Of a DNA stretch of 64,000 nt, positions 56,096 to 64,000 are shown piece by piece. The first letter of the stretch is position 1; the number at the start of each line of letters is the position of its first letter. The notes beneath the pieces were generated by a model. That model was not told the origin of the DNA and did no database searches. It worked only from the letters and a program-made list of their open reading frames with translations. The stretch comes from an uncultured Pseudomonadota bacterium (GTDB lineage: Bacteria; Bdellovibrionota_C; UBA2361; CALMIO01). Position numbers and translations under genes: made by a program. The stretch spans positions 62,001 through 126,000 of the forward strand of contig CALMIO010000004.1 in assembly GCA_937864035.1 (NCBI GenBank). Reading direction: 5' to 3'.

Positions 56096-57577
56096 GTGAT
56101 TAAATTTAGTTACAAAATATCTAAGAAAATCTGGATTATTTGCGGCTGGTTGTTGGCGGTTGCTTGGATGTTTTTTATCTCTTCAGATGGCGGCTTGTTG
56201 TCTCTTAGCGCCAAGGATTCAGATAAAAGTTCCTTATTTGAAGAGCTTAAAAATTTTACCGATGTCTTAACGATTGTTAAACGGGATTATGTTCAGGAAG
56301 TTGATGATAAAAAATTGATAGAAGGGGCAATTCGCGGAATGCTTGCCGCGCTTGATCCTCATAGTAGCTATCTTGATCCTGATTTTTATAATGATTTGCA
56401 AGTTCAAACGCATGGTGAATTTGGCGGTTTAGGAATTGAAATATCTTACAAAGATGGAGCTTTGACGGTGGTTGCGCCGATGGAAGATTCGCCGGCGGCA
56501 AAGGCGGGAGTTCGTGCAGGAGATATATTGATTAAAATTAATGGGGAATTTACTAAAAATCTTACTTTAATGGAGGCTATTAAAAAATTGCGCGGTCCTA
56601 GGGGGGCGCCAGTTACGATCTCGGTTCAACGCAAAGGTTCCCCGAAACTGATTGATATTGAGGTAGTAAGAGACGTTATTAGGGTGCGTAGCGTTAAGTC
56701 TCGTTATTTAGGGGATGGAATTGGTTTGGTTCGGATTGTTCAATTTATTGATCGCACCTCTGATGATGTTCGCTCTGCCTTATCTAAATTAAAAAAATTA
56801 TCTCCAGCAGGTGAATTAAAAGGGGTAATTCTTGATCTTCGTAATAATCCGGGAGGATTATTAAATCAGGCGGTGCAGGTGGCGGATCTTTTTTTGCGCG
56901 AGGGTGTTATTGTTTATACTGATGGGCGCTTGAAAAGTCAAAACCAGAAGTTTTTTGCTAAAGAGCGTGGTACTGAGCCAGATTTTCCGATGGTTGTTAT
57001 AGTTAATGGCGGTTCGGCTTCTGCTGCAGAGATTGTGGCAGGTGCGCTTAAAGATCATGGAAGGGCCTTGGTGCTTGGTACTCGTACTTTTGGTAAGGGT
57101 TCTGTGCAAACTATTACGCCACTTGACAACAAAGGCGCGCTGACTCTGACGACCTCTCTCTATTATACTAAAAGTGGAAACTCTATCCAGTTAGCTGGCG
57201 TTTCTCCGGATGTTGTTTATGATCAGATCAACAGTGACAAGTCTGATAAAGAAGCCGCTAACAACTTAGTTGAGAATATCGCAGGTGTAGTCCAAGGAGA
57301 GCAAGAAAATAATCAAGAGAAGAGCTCTTTAAAAGATCAAAAAGAATATCTTAAAATTTTAAGAGAGGAGGATCTTCCTAACGCGATTGTTAATCCAACT
57401 AATGGGGCCAAAACTGGCGGCGAGAAAAACAAATCTCAAGAGGAAGTCATGGTTGATCCCGAACTTTTAACCTTGGATATAGAGCGTGATAAAGTAGTTG
57501 ATCTGGTCTCTAAGGATCGGCAACTTGCCAAGGCCTTTGATCTTGTAAAGGGTATCAAATTAGCAATGCGAGAGTAG
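56096..57577 (+). CDS. ctpA: Carboxy-terminal processing protease (S41 family)
   Basis: Periplasmic Ser/Lys protease. A membrane anchor or signal (IWIICGWLLAVAWMFFISS) leads into the helical N-terminal part. The PDZ domain (GGLGIEISYKDGALTVVAPM and AAKAGVRAGDILIKINGE) follows. Catalytic Ser309 is in NGGSASAAEIVAG and Lys334 in RTFGKGSVQTI, with the expected 25-residue spacing. The C-terminal 120 residues are polar and helical. GTG start. 493 residues is a little long. Confidence 0.94.
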   Translation: MIKFSYKISKKIWIICGWLLAVAWMFFISSDGGLLSLSAKDSDKSSLFEELKNFTDVLTIVKRDYVQEVDDKKLIEGAIRGMLAALDPHSSYLDPDFYNDLQVQTHGEFGGLGIEISYKDGALTVVAPMEDSPAAKAGVRAGDILIKINGEFTKNLTLMEAIKKLRGPRGAPVTISVQRKGSPKLIDIEVVRDVIRVRSVKSRYLGDGIGLVRIVQFIDRTSDDVRSALSKLKKLSPAGELKGVILDLRNNPGGLLNQAVQVADLFLREGVIVYTDGRLKSQNQKFFAKERGTEPDFPMVVIVNGGSASAAEIVAGALKDHGRALVLGTRTFGKGSVQTITPLDNKGALTLTTSLYYTKSGNSIQLAGVSPDVVYDQINSDKSDKEAANNLVENIAGVVQGEQENNQEKSSLKDQKEYLKILREEDLPNAIVNPTNGAKTGGEKNKSQEEVMVDPELLTLDIERDKVVDLVSKDRQLAKAFDLVKGIKLAMRE

Positions 57578-57618
57578 TCAAACCCCGTTCGATTCTTATT
57601 TTTATTCATAATTATAAC

Positions 57619-57654
57619 AATTTCAATTATTTTAATTGAAATTAAAAATTTTTT
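57619..57654 (+). terminator. Possible terminator after ctpA
   Basis: A perfect 10-bp inverted repeat (AATTTCAATT / AATTGAAATT, 5-base loop) is followed by five A and a run of six T (57649-57654), 42 bases after the ctpA stop. The stem contains only two G-C pairs, so it would be weak. Confidence 0.35.
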
Positions 57655-57743
57655 AAGTTCAATTAAAACCATTTTTCAATCTGAATTATAGCTAGCTTGC
57701 ATCTTAAATAGTTAGTTAATGTGTTTTTTCTTAAGAGTTTAAG

Positions 57744-58715
57744 ATGATTGCTAAGGTATCGATTTTTATTGGTATTTTACTAGGGGTTATTTGCTACTTG
57801 AACCTTGAGGTTGTGGCTCAAGTTCAATATAAGCGTGGGTTGGTAGGTATTAGCGCTTTTGGTATTCAATCCGAGAATTTTCAAGGTGTCAAATGCGATC
57901 GCTTGATTGAGCTAGCAACCCTTTCAAAGCGTCCAGCTATAGCGATTCTTTATAAAACTTTCGGAGCAAACAATCAGTGTTTATATAAGTTTTGGAATAC
58001 CGTTACCCGTCGTAAAAAACAACATTTAACGGAGATACATTTTTCTAACGAAGCGGGCAGGCGGGCCGATCGTTTAGACGCGCTTGATTTTATGAATCGG
58101 CTTAACGTTTCCGCTTATAATCGTTTGCTTGAAAAGATGTCAAGAAAAACTGAGCGTGCTATTAAATCAAGGGTGCGAGAGATTATTCAAATGATCGGTA
58201 AAAAATATTACAAAACCGGAGATTTTATTTTATCAACAGGATTGGAAGATAACTTTACTGTTAAAGCGTGGACTAATCTTTACAATGTGATCAAAGAGGT
58301 TTGGCCGGCTGGTATTGTCAGAAACATGTCTAGCGCTAAAATGATGCGCCGGCAGATGCGTTATCGCTCTTGGCAACCTCCTAGCGATATCTATATTGAA
58401 ACTCATGGATACAATCGCAAGCTAAATCAAAATAACTGTATCGGCAATGGGGATGGACAAGATGTAAATTTTCTTGAAAATTCTGGAGCTGTTTTGCATG
58501 GTCCTTCAGCTGAGGACGCGGTTCCCGCCACTTACCAGCAGGTCAGATCTTGGATTAGGCGTGGCCGCAAAAATAATTGTATAATGTTTATTTGGGCAGG
58601 CAAATGGCAGGGGCTTGTCAAAAAAATCAAAAAACCCTCAAAGCCTTTGAAAAGACAATTTTATTTCGATTTAAGCGATATCCCAAGAGTTGCGCCGCTT
58701 TTGACAAGTAGGTAA
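57744..58715 (+). CDS. Unknown exported protein
   Basis: 323 residues. Signal peptide with core VSIFIGILLGVICYLNL and likely cleavage after VVA near residue 26. The mature part begins QVQYKRGLVGISAFGIQ. It contains charged segments and WNTVTRRKKQHLTEIHFSNE, and later DIYIETHGYNRKLNQN and CIMFIWAGKWQGLVKK. Alternating strands and helices and lone conserved-looking Trp, His and Glu residues suggest an enzyme of TIM-barrel type, such as a glycoside hydrolase, but I cannot name a family. It lies 166 bases after ctpA and before the tRNA gene. Confidence 0.6.
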   Translation: MIAKVSIFIGILLGVICYLNLEVVAQVQYKRGLVGISAFGIQSENFQGVKCDRLIELATLSKRPAIAILYKTFGANNQCLYKFWNTVTRRKKQHLTEIHFSNEAGRRADRLDALDFMNRLNVSAYNRLLEKMSRKTERAIKSRVREIIQMIGKKYYKTGDFILSTGLEDNFTVKAWTNLYNVIKEVWPAGIVRNMSSAKMMRRQMRYRSWQPPSDIYIETHGYNRKLNQNNCIGNGDGQDVNFLENSGAVLHGPSAEDAVPATYQQVRSWIRRGRKNNCIMFIWAGKWQGLVKKIKKPSKPLKRQFYFDLSDIPRVAPLLTSR

Positions 58716-58733
58716 ATTATTCTTCTGCCGCTC

Positions 58734-58809
58734 GCGGGTGTAACTCAGCTGGTAGAGTGCTTGCTTCCCAAGCAAGATGTCGCGGGTTCGATCCCCGTCA
58801 CCCGCTCCA
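58734..58809 (+). tRNA. tRNA-Gly(CCC)
   Basis: 76 bases fold into a full cloverleaf: acceptor GCGGGTG/CACCCGC, D arm ACTC/GAGT, anticodon arm CTTGC/GCAAG, T arm GCGGG/CCCGT with TTCGATC loop, and an encoded CCA end. The seven-base anticodon loop TTCCCAA places CCC at 58767-58769, so it reads GGG codons. Identity glycine also fits the acceptor and T arms. Confidence 0.95.
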
Positions 58810-59003
58810 TTTACAACAAGATTTGAATTTTCTTTGAGTTAATCGCTCAAACGATTTGGTCATTTTTCTCCAAAAATCAATCTTTTCGTTCCGCGCCGCT
58901 ATCTCGCTTTTTTGTTGGCATTTCTTATAATGTTATTTTAATATGAAGCCGCATTGTCTAACTTAAATCGCGCATTTCTAAGAAAGTATATCAGGCAAAA
59001 GAC

Positions 59004-59843
59004 ATGAATGACCGAAACTTCTGGCAGATGCTAAAGGCGAGGTGGTCTTGTGGCAACTTCGTTTGCGTCGGACTAGATACCGAGTTCGGCAAGATTCCCC
59101 AGTCAGTGAAAAAAGATCGACAAGAAGATCTCGTCGAGACAATCGTTGCCTTCAATAACACAATTGTTGAAGCGACCAAAGACTTAGTCTGCGCCTACAA
59201 ACCAAATGCCGCGTTTTATGAAGCCTGCGGCGCGGATGGCATAATTGCCTTGCGTCGTACCATCGCGGACATTCGCGCCATCGCGCCTGATGTTCCGGTT
59301 ATTTTTGATGCCAAACGCGCCGATATTGGTGATACCAACATCGGCTATATGGATGCGGCGTTCGGTTTTTTCGGCGCGGATGCGATTACGGTTAATCCGT
59401 ATCTTGGAGCCGAGGCGCTCCAGCCATTTCTTGCACGAGCCGACAAGGGTATTTTTGTGCTCTGCCGCACATCTAATCCCGGTGCGGGCGAGTTTCAAGA
59501 CTTGCCAGTGAACGGCGAGCCGCTCTATCGTATTGTTGCGCGTCGCGTTGCAAGCGAGTGGAATAAAAACGGCAACTGCGCTCTTGTCGTGGGCGCGACG
59601 TATCCCGATGAACTGCGCGATGTTCGCAGAATCGTCGGCGACATGCCTCTTCTTATTCCGGGGATTGGCGCGCAAGGCGGCGATCTAGAAAAGACCGTAA
59701 GAGCGAGCAAGGATAGTCGCGGATGGGGGATGATTATCAACTCTTCGCGTGCGATAATCTTCTCTTCGCAGGGAGCGGACTTTGCGGCGGCGGCTCGTCG
59801 CGAAACCGAAAAGCTTCGCAATCTCATCAACCAGTACCTATAG
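59004..59843 (+). CDS. pyrF: Orotidine 5'-phosphate decarboxylase
   Basis: Last step of UMP synthesis. It is a type 2 OMP decarboxylase: FDAKRADIGDTNIGYMDAAF carries the catalytic Asp102, Lys104 and Asp107 array, and KPNAAFYEACG holds Lys66. PGIGAQGGDLEKTV and INSSRAIIFSS form the phosphate site. 279 residues is normal. Its base composition is clearly higher in G and C, with third positions rich in C/G (for example 59461-59520 is about 60 percent by eye count) than the flanking genes. pyrE follows after 15 bases. Transfer from another lineage is likely. Confidence 0.95.
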   Translation: MNDRNFWQMLKARWSCGNFVCVGLDTEFGKIPQSVKKDRQEDLVETIVAFNNTIVEATKDLVCAYKPNAAFYEACGADGIIALRRTIADIRAIAPDVPVIFDAKRADIGDTNIGYMDAAFGFFGADAITVNPYLGAEALQPFLARADKGIFVLCRTSNPGAGEFQDLPVNGEPLYRIVARRVASEWNKNGNCALVVGATYPDELRDVRRIVGDMPLLIPGIGAQGGDLEKTVRASKDSRGWGMIINSSRAIIFSSQGADFAAAARRETEKLRNLINQYL

Positions 59844-59858
59844 AGAGGGAGTGACATC

Positions 59859-60500
59859 ATGAACGAGCAAGAAGTTCTTCAAGTTCTCTCCAAGGTCGGC
59901 GCGCTCATCACCGACAGCCACATTGTTTACACGTCCGGCAAGCATGGCGCGACATATGTCAACAAGGATGCGATTTACCCGCACACCACGGAGACATCTC
60001 TCCTCTGTCGCGCCATCGCCGAGCGATTTGCAGGTGATCATGTCGAGACCGTCATCGCTCCTGCAATAGGTGGCGTGATTCTCTCCCAATGGACGGCGCA
60101 TCATCTTAGCGAGATTAACGGCTATGAGGTGTTTGCAGTATATGCCGAGAAGTTCGGAAACGGAGATGGATTTGCTATCAAGCGTGGCTATGATAAATTC
60201 ATCGCCGGCAAAAACGTTCTGGTAGTGGAAGATGTGCTAACTACGGGCGGCTCCGCCAAGAAAGTCGTCGAGGCCGCGCGAGCCATTGGCGGCAAGGTAA
60301 TTGGTCTTGGCGCGCTATGCAATCGCGGCAAAGTCGCGCCGCAAGATTTGGCGGACGTTCCTAAGCTCGCCGCTCTCGTGAATTTGAGGTTTGACGCGTG
60401 GGACGAGGCATCATGCCCACTTTGTGAGCGGAACATTCCGGTCAATATGGATGTTGGCAAGGGGCGCGAGTTTCTCGCGCGTAAACAATTAGTTGAGTAA
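59859..60500 (+). CDS. pyrE: Orotate phosphoribosyltransferase
   Basis: Joins orotate to PRPP to give OMP, the substrate of pyrF. The PRPP motif is VLVVEDVLTTGGSAKKVVEA. Orotate-loop residues YTSGKHGATYVNKDAIYPHT match the long PyrE branch. The C-terminal CPLCERNIPVNMDVGKGREF with two Cys is a feature I associate with Patescibacteria-type enzymes. It has the same GC-rich base use as pyrF. It has an unusually good ribosome site here (GGGAG seven bases before ATG), unlike its neighbours outside the pair. 213 residues. Confidence 0.94.
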   Translation: MNEQEVLQVLSKVGALITDSHIVYTSGKHGATYVNKDAIYPHTTETSLLCRAIAERFAGDHVETVIAPAIGGVILSQWTAHHLSEINGYEVFAVYAEKFGNGDGFAIKRGYDKFIAGKNVLVVEDVLTTGGSAKKVVEAARAIGGKVIGLGALCNRGKVAPQDLADVPKLAALVNLRFDAWDEASCPLCERNIPVNMDVGKGREFLARKQLVE

Positions 60501-60739
60501 CGAGGAAGACGCGATAAGTCATTTTGCCCCGTTATACTTTGTTTTTCGCGCCACCAGAACGGTTTGGGATTACTTGAAACGCCGTTAAACGTTTCCCTCA
60601 AAGAAAGTTCGAATTTTGTGTAAAGGTACTTTTTTTGTCAGACTAGCCAAAAATATTGCAACCAAATATTATTAAATTTGACTTTTAGTAATCACTCTTT
60701 GGTGTTAGCTTTATAAGAATTAGTATATTATCTTTATTT
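60501..60739. other. Junction between the pyrFE block and the next genes
   Basis: The first 100 bases keep the GC-rich character of pyrFE and then change abruptly to AT-rich. A hairpin GAAACG (60576-60581) and CGTTTC (60590-60595) with an 8-base loop lies near the change. No T-run follows. I find no copy of the tRNA 3' end here. Confidence 0.4.
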
Positions 60740-61006
60740 ATGTTTTTGTTGATTATTTATAATCTGATTTGTGTTGGAGTTCTATTTTTTTGTTTATCGG
60801 ATTCGGCCTATGCCTACATTGATCCGGGAACTGGCAGTATGTTGCTCCAGGTTTTATTGGCGGGGGCGGCCGGAGTGGCGGTTGCTTTTAAGCTTGTTTT
60901 TCGAAGATTTCGAAATATTTTTTCTTTTAAAAAGCCGGGCGCGATTTCTAAAGTAGAGCAATCGGACGAGATAACCAAAGTAGACGCAACAGAGATCAAT
61001 CAATAA
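60740..61006 (+). CDS. Small YIDPGTGS membrane protein
   Basis: 88 residues: signal-like segment (LIIYNLICVGVLFFCLS), then AYIDPGTGSMLLQVLL, then a membrane helix (AGAAGVAVAFKLVF) and a basic, charged tail. The YIDPGTGS box followed by one helix and a basic stretch is a recurring small-protein type near sulfatase- and sugar-related membrane genes. Its function is not known. A methyltransferase and a sulfatase-fold gene follow directly. Confidence 0.75.
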   Translation: MFLLIIYNLICVGVLFFCLSDSAYAYIDPGTGSMLLQVLLAGAAGVAVAFKLVFRRFRNIFSFKKPGAISKVEQSDEITKVDATEINQ

Positions 61007-61043
61007 ATCTCACTGCCTTGTAATTTGACTGAATGAATTATCA

Positions 61044-62507
61044 ATGACACTGAAAGCTGATTATAAATTGGTTGAAGAAACATCTATTGATATAGGTAGA
61101 AGTTTGAGGGTCGAAGACAAGAGATTTTTGCCAGCCTCTTTTAGAGATCGCCTAAATCAGGTAGTAGAAGTTGATGGTAAAATTATTCGCTTATTGTCGC
61201 CGGAGGGCACTCGGTTGTTTGACAAGCTATCAGCGGCTAGTTTTTACAAGACGTCGCTAGCAAAAGGTTTTTTCCCGGCGACTCGCAAGCTGAGCGAAGA
61301 AGAGTTTCGTCAAGGTAACTTTGGCGATCAATGGCAGGCAGCGCTAGAGCATGAACGGTTGCCATTTATATCTTATCCTTATGAATGGTCTTTCCAGATG
61401 CTCAAGCGAGGCGCTTTATTTGAACTAGATCTGCAATTAGCCGCTTTAACTGAGGGTTTTTCTTTAAAAGATGGGAGTGGCTTTAATCTTCAATGGCGCG
61501 GCGTTGCTCCTGTGCATATTGACATTCCATCTTTAGAACCTTTGGCCGAAGGGAGCGTGTGGAGCGGCTATCGCCAATTTTGCCAATTTTTTCTTTTTCC
61601 CTTAATGCTTAAAGCCTATAAACGAGTTCCTTTTAACAGTTGGTTGCGCTCGGAAATTGATGGCATACCACTAGAGCATTTTGCCCCTCTTTTTGGGTGG
61701 TTCGATCTGCTGCGAGGGGGAGTTTTAAAACATGTTTTTTTGCACAATAAGTTAAGTCGCGTCGCCGCTAATGCGGCTGGTGGAATAGCCGGGGATATTA
61801 AAGTAAGTGGTTTTCATAAGGAACTAATAGTTGCTAATGTTAAAGGCTTGCGTCGTTTAATAGCTGGTTTGCAAGACTCAACCGCGAAATCGCAATGGAG
61901 TGACTACGCTGAGGAAAATAGTTATGCCCAGCAAGAGCATCAGGTTAAAAAAGAGTTTGTTGAGAATGCCGCCTCTGCTATCCGTCCGAAACTTACTTGG
62001 GATATTGGATGTAATACAGGGGGTTTTTCAAAGATTGCTGCTAAACATTCCGGTTATGTTGTTGCTTTTGATAATGATTCTCTCTGTATTGATCGCTTTT
62101 TTTTAGATCTCGAATCTGGCGATTACCCCAATATCTTGCCTTTGGTAGTTAGTTTTGCCGATCCCTCCCCTAATCTAGGTTGGCGCGGGCAGGAACGTTC
62201 CTCGATTATTGAAAGAGGCAAGCCGGATTTGGTTCTGGCTTTGGCCGTTATTCATCATGCTGTTATTAGTTGTAATATCCCATTATCTCAATTTGTTGCT
62301 TGGATTGCCGAATTGTCGCCGACAGCGGTTATAGAATTTGTTTCTAAAGATGATCGGATGACTAAAAAACTTTTAGCTAATCGGATTGATCAATACTCCG
62401 ATTACTCTTTGGAAAACTTCGAGAGATGTTGCGAGGCGCATTACAAAATTGTTCGTTCAGTTAAGCTTGCCTCTGGTACCCGTTTTTTATATCAACTAGA
62501 GAAATAA
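61044..62507 (+). CDS. Class I SAM-dependent methyltransferase with long N-terminal domain
   Basis: 487 residues. The N-terminal 300 form an unidentified helical domain (SFYKTSLAKGFFPATRKLSE, YRQFCQFFLFPLMLKAY). The C-terminal 180 hold a Rossmann methyltransferase: motif I TWDIGCNTGGFSKIAAK, an acidic residue after the second strand (VVAFDNDSLCIDRF), and PDLVLALAVIHHAVISCNIP as motif IV region. From memory such proteins occur with YIDPGTGS-type genes. The acceptor is unknown. A sulfatase-type gene follows 6 bases after its stop. Confidence 0.75.
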   Translation: MTLKADYKLVEETSIDIGRSLRVEDKRFLPASFRDRLNQVVEVDGKIIRLLSPEGTRLFDKLSAASFYKTSLAKGFFPATRKLSEEEFRQGNFGDQWQAALEHERLPFISYPYEWSFQMLKRGALFELDLQLAALTEGFSLKDGSGFNLQWRGVAPVHIDIPSLEPLAEGSVWSGYRQFCQFFLFPLMLKAYKRVPFNSWLRSEIDGIPLEHFAPLFGWFDLLRGGVLKHVFLHNKLSRVAANAAGGIAGDIKVSGFHKELIVANVKGLRRLIAGLQDSTAKSQWSDYAEENSYAQQEHQVKKEFVENAASAIRPKLTWDIGCNTGGFSKIAAKHSGYVVAFDNDSLCIDRFFLDLESGDYPNILPLVVSFADPSPNLGWRGQERSSIIERGKPDLVLALAVIHHAVISCNIPLSQFVAWIAELSPTAVIEFVSKDDRMTKKLLANRIDQYSDYSLENFERCCEAHYKIVRSVKLASGTRFLYQLEK

Positions 62508-62513
62508 TTGATT

Positions 62514-64000
62514 ATGCCAAACGCTAAAAGAAGTTTTTCTTCTCCTTTGCGCAATTTTTTTTGCGTGGCTGGCTTGTGTTCGCTAGTGATTGCTCAGGTT
62601 CTTTTTAATCTATTCGCAACTACGCCAGAATTTTTAGCGATCAAAAAAATTGACCTATTTGATTTAAGTGTTTTTTGTTTTCTATTAGTAGTGGGCATTC
62701 CTTTTCTTTTGTGGTTGCCAACTCTAATAGTTGGCAAGCGTTTTGGAAGTTTGCTAACGGCGACAATTTTAGCGGCGCTTTTAGTTTTTTGGTTGCTTCG
62801 GCTTTTTGTCAAAGTCAGCATGCAGGACGTGTCTGTGTTTGATTATTTTGCGGCTACGATTATTTTGACCGCTTCTTTGGCGATCTTTTTCATTAAGTTC
62901 GAAATTTTTAATGATTTTTTTCTTTTTCTCTCACCCGCTGCCTTAATTGTTCCGATTGTTTTTCTAACCAATGATCGGATCGCACCGCTATTTTTCCCAA
63001 AAAAAACTTTAATCGGGGATAGTCTCTCTTTGGCAAAGGCGGCTAATGAGCAGAGGCGCGCTTATAGGCCTGAAAGAATTGTTTATATCGTGTTCGACGA
63101 ACTGCCCGCCTTTTCTCTGCTCAACGCCAAAGGAGAGATTAACGCCGATCTTTTCCCCGGATTTGCTCGTTTAGCGGCAACGTCTTTTTGGTTTAAAAAC
63201 GGAGGAGGTGTAAGTGGCTGGACTGAGCAAGCTGTGCCAGCGATGTTGTCTGGTAGTTATCCGCCCCGAGACAGGGTAAAAATGCCGCGCGCTTATGATT
63301 ATCCTAATAGTCTGTTTAACATTTTATCCGGAGAGGTTCAGTGGCATGCTTTTGAGCAGGTTCTTGATCTGTGTCCGACGGTTATTTGTCCGCAAAAGAT
63401 CAAGACTTCTTGGTTGACAACTTTAAAAAATCTTTTGGCTGATAGCGCTATTTTGTTGGCGCATAGTTATGCTTCAGAATCAATGGCGCTCTTATTACCA
63501 GCTATTCACACTGCTTGGGGGGATTTTTGGAAACCGGAAGTAGATGAAAGGGCAAAAATCCCTAACCTAGTAGTCGATCAAAATGATAAACGTAAGCTTC
63601 ATAGATCGATTAAGCATAAAGGATTTATTGATAAAGGGAATTTAGCTGATGATCGCTATATCTTTGGGCAATTTGTTGATTCTATTAGCGATAGCCGAAT
63701 TTCGCTTACTAAACCTCCATTTCATTTCTTGCATATAACTTTTCCGCATGTTCCTTATCGTTATTTTGCTGATGGAAAGATTTATGCTAGGAGTTTAGAG
63801 CTCATAAATCATAGGGGATATGTTAAAGTATGGGATGAAAATGATTGGCCGAGCGTGCAACAATACAGCCGATTTCTGTTACAGCTTGCTCGCGCTGACA
63901 AGATGGTTAGCGATCTAATAGATGTCTTAGAAAAATCTGGCGAATTTGATAAAACTCTATTTGTGGTCTCGGCAGATCATGGCGCTAGTTTTCAGTTGGG
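62514..64000 (+). CDS. Membrane-anchored sulfatase/phosphatase-fold protein, 5' part
   Basis: The frame is open to the window end (at least 495 residues). Four or more N-terminal membrane helices (for instance LTATILAALLVFWLLRLFV and PAALIVPIVFLTN) precede an alkaline-phosphatase-superfamily domain. YIVFDELPAFSLL is the first metal-binding strand with the Asp, and TLFVVSADHGASFQ is the later Asp-His metal pair. In between GGGVSGWTEQAVPAMLSG could supply the nucleophile (Ser or Thr). The family includes LTA-synthase-like and phosphoethanolamine-transferase-like enzymes. Substrate unknown. The rest lies outside the window. Confidence 0.85.
   Translation, partial: MPNAKRSFSSPLRNFFCVAGLCSLVIAQVLFNLFATTPEFLAIKKIDLFDLSVFCFLLVVGIPFLLWLPTLIVGKRFGSLLTATILAALLVFWLLRLFVKVSMQDVSVFDYFAATIILTASLAIFFIKFEIFNDFFLFLSPAALIVPIVFLTNDRIAPLFFPKKTLIGDSLSLAKAANEQRRAYRPERIVYIVFDELPAFSLLNAKGEINADLFPGFARLAATSFWFKNGGGVSGWTEQAVPAMLSGSYPPRDRVKMPRAYDYPNSLFNILSGEVQWHAFEQVLDLCPTVICPQKIKTSWLTTLKNLLADSAILLAHSYASESMALLLPAIHTAWGDFWKPEVDERAKIPNLVVDQNDKRKLHRSIKHKGFIDKGNLADDRYIFGQFVDSISDSRISLTKPPFHFLHITFPHVPYRYFADGKIYARSLELINHRGYVKVWDENDWPSVQQYSRFLLQLARADKMVSDLIDVLEKSGEFDKTLFVVSADHGASFQL

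Noticed and set aside
59184..60601. Several long antisense frames opposite pyrF and pyrE
   Set aside because: They result from the GC-rich codon use of the real genes, which leaves few stops on the other strand.
62930..62945. CACCCGCT matching the tRNA-Gly 3' acceptor strand
   Set aside because: Only eight bases match and the T-arm sequence is absent; it lies inside the sulfatase-fold gene.
1..64000. CRISPR arrays, rRNA genes, complete insertion elements
   Set aside because: I looked for regularly spaced repeats, rRNA-like stretches and intact transposases and saw none.

Overview
The window is a 64 kb chromosomal stretch of a low-GC, diderm (Gram-negative) bacterium. The outer-membrane genes say so directly: a Lol ABC exporter, BamA, a Skp/OmpH chaperone, LpxA for lipid A, and a class A penicillin-binding protein. 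Gene content (NtrY-type kinase with a DUF4390 partner, FN3 lipoprotein next to dapF, MJ0042-type zinc-ribbon protein, MCC carboxylase) suggests a proteobacterium in the broad sense, perhaps a deltaproteobacterial or Bdellovibrionota-like lineage. That placement is inference; no 16S gene is present. Most genes start without a visible Shine-Dalgarno sequence.

Layout. 1-2442: end of glmS and an unknown exported protein. 2487-12275 (minus): a catabolic block with a Cys/Met-type PLP enzyme, a membrane-anchored SGNH hydrolase, proline catabolism as two genes (P5C dehydrogenase, proline dehydrogenase), methylcrotonyl-CoA carboxylase-type mccA and mccB, and a phosphopantetheinyl transferase. 12323-15703: poorly conserved genes and two decayed genes, one with a phage structural look, plus a DUF5989 mini-protein and a MerR-like protein. 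16028-22426: greA, dnaG, rpoD, an FN3 lipoprotein, dapF. 22427-30312: HD phosphohydrolase, then on the minus strand a cysteine-synthase-family enzyme, a 1002-residue PBP1-type enzyme, an acyl-CoA dehydrogenase and a zinc-ribbon membrane protein. 30364-34272: rlmB, scpA, scpB, rluB and a convergent rsuA-type gene.

34750-41145 is the accessory region. A 941-residue secreted protein with DUF11-type repeats is followed by a decayed IS1595-family transposase and a second, broken copy of the same secreted protein (frameshift in a T7 run in the signal peptide and an internal TAA). The copies share a Cys-rich N-terminal domain and an unrecognised 150-residue C-terminal domain. 41291-46877: ruvA, ruvB, a DUF4390 protein, an NtrY-type histidine kinase, fbp. 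47094-48340: a type IV prepilin-like protein with a Gly-rich tail, and a winged-helix regulator whose promoter carries a perfect 16-bp palindrome over the -10 box. 48410-55650 is an envelope-biogenesis operon: lolC, lolD, bamA, skp, fabZ, lpxA, rsmA. 56096-58715: ctpA and an unknown exported protein.

58734-60500: a tRNA-Gly(CCC) gene followed by pyrF and pyrE, whose base composition is clearly more GC-rich than everything around them and which look horizontally acquired. 60740-64000: a cassette of a small YIDPGTGS membrane protein, a large methyltransferase and a membrane-anchored sulfatase/phosphatase-fold protein that runs off the end.

I see no CRISPR array, no rRNA and no intact mobile element. 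The most interesting material is the duplicated and decaying DUF11 locus, the palindromic operator at 47935-47950, the transferred pyrFE pair, and the phage-like gene with an internal stop.
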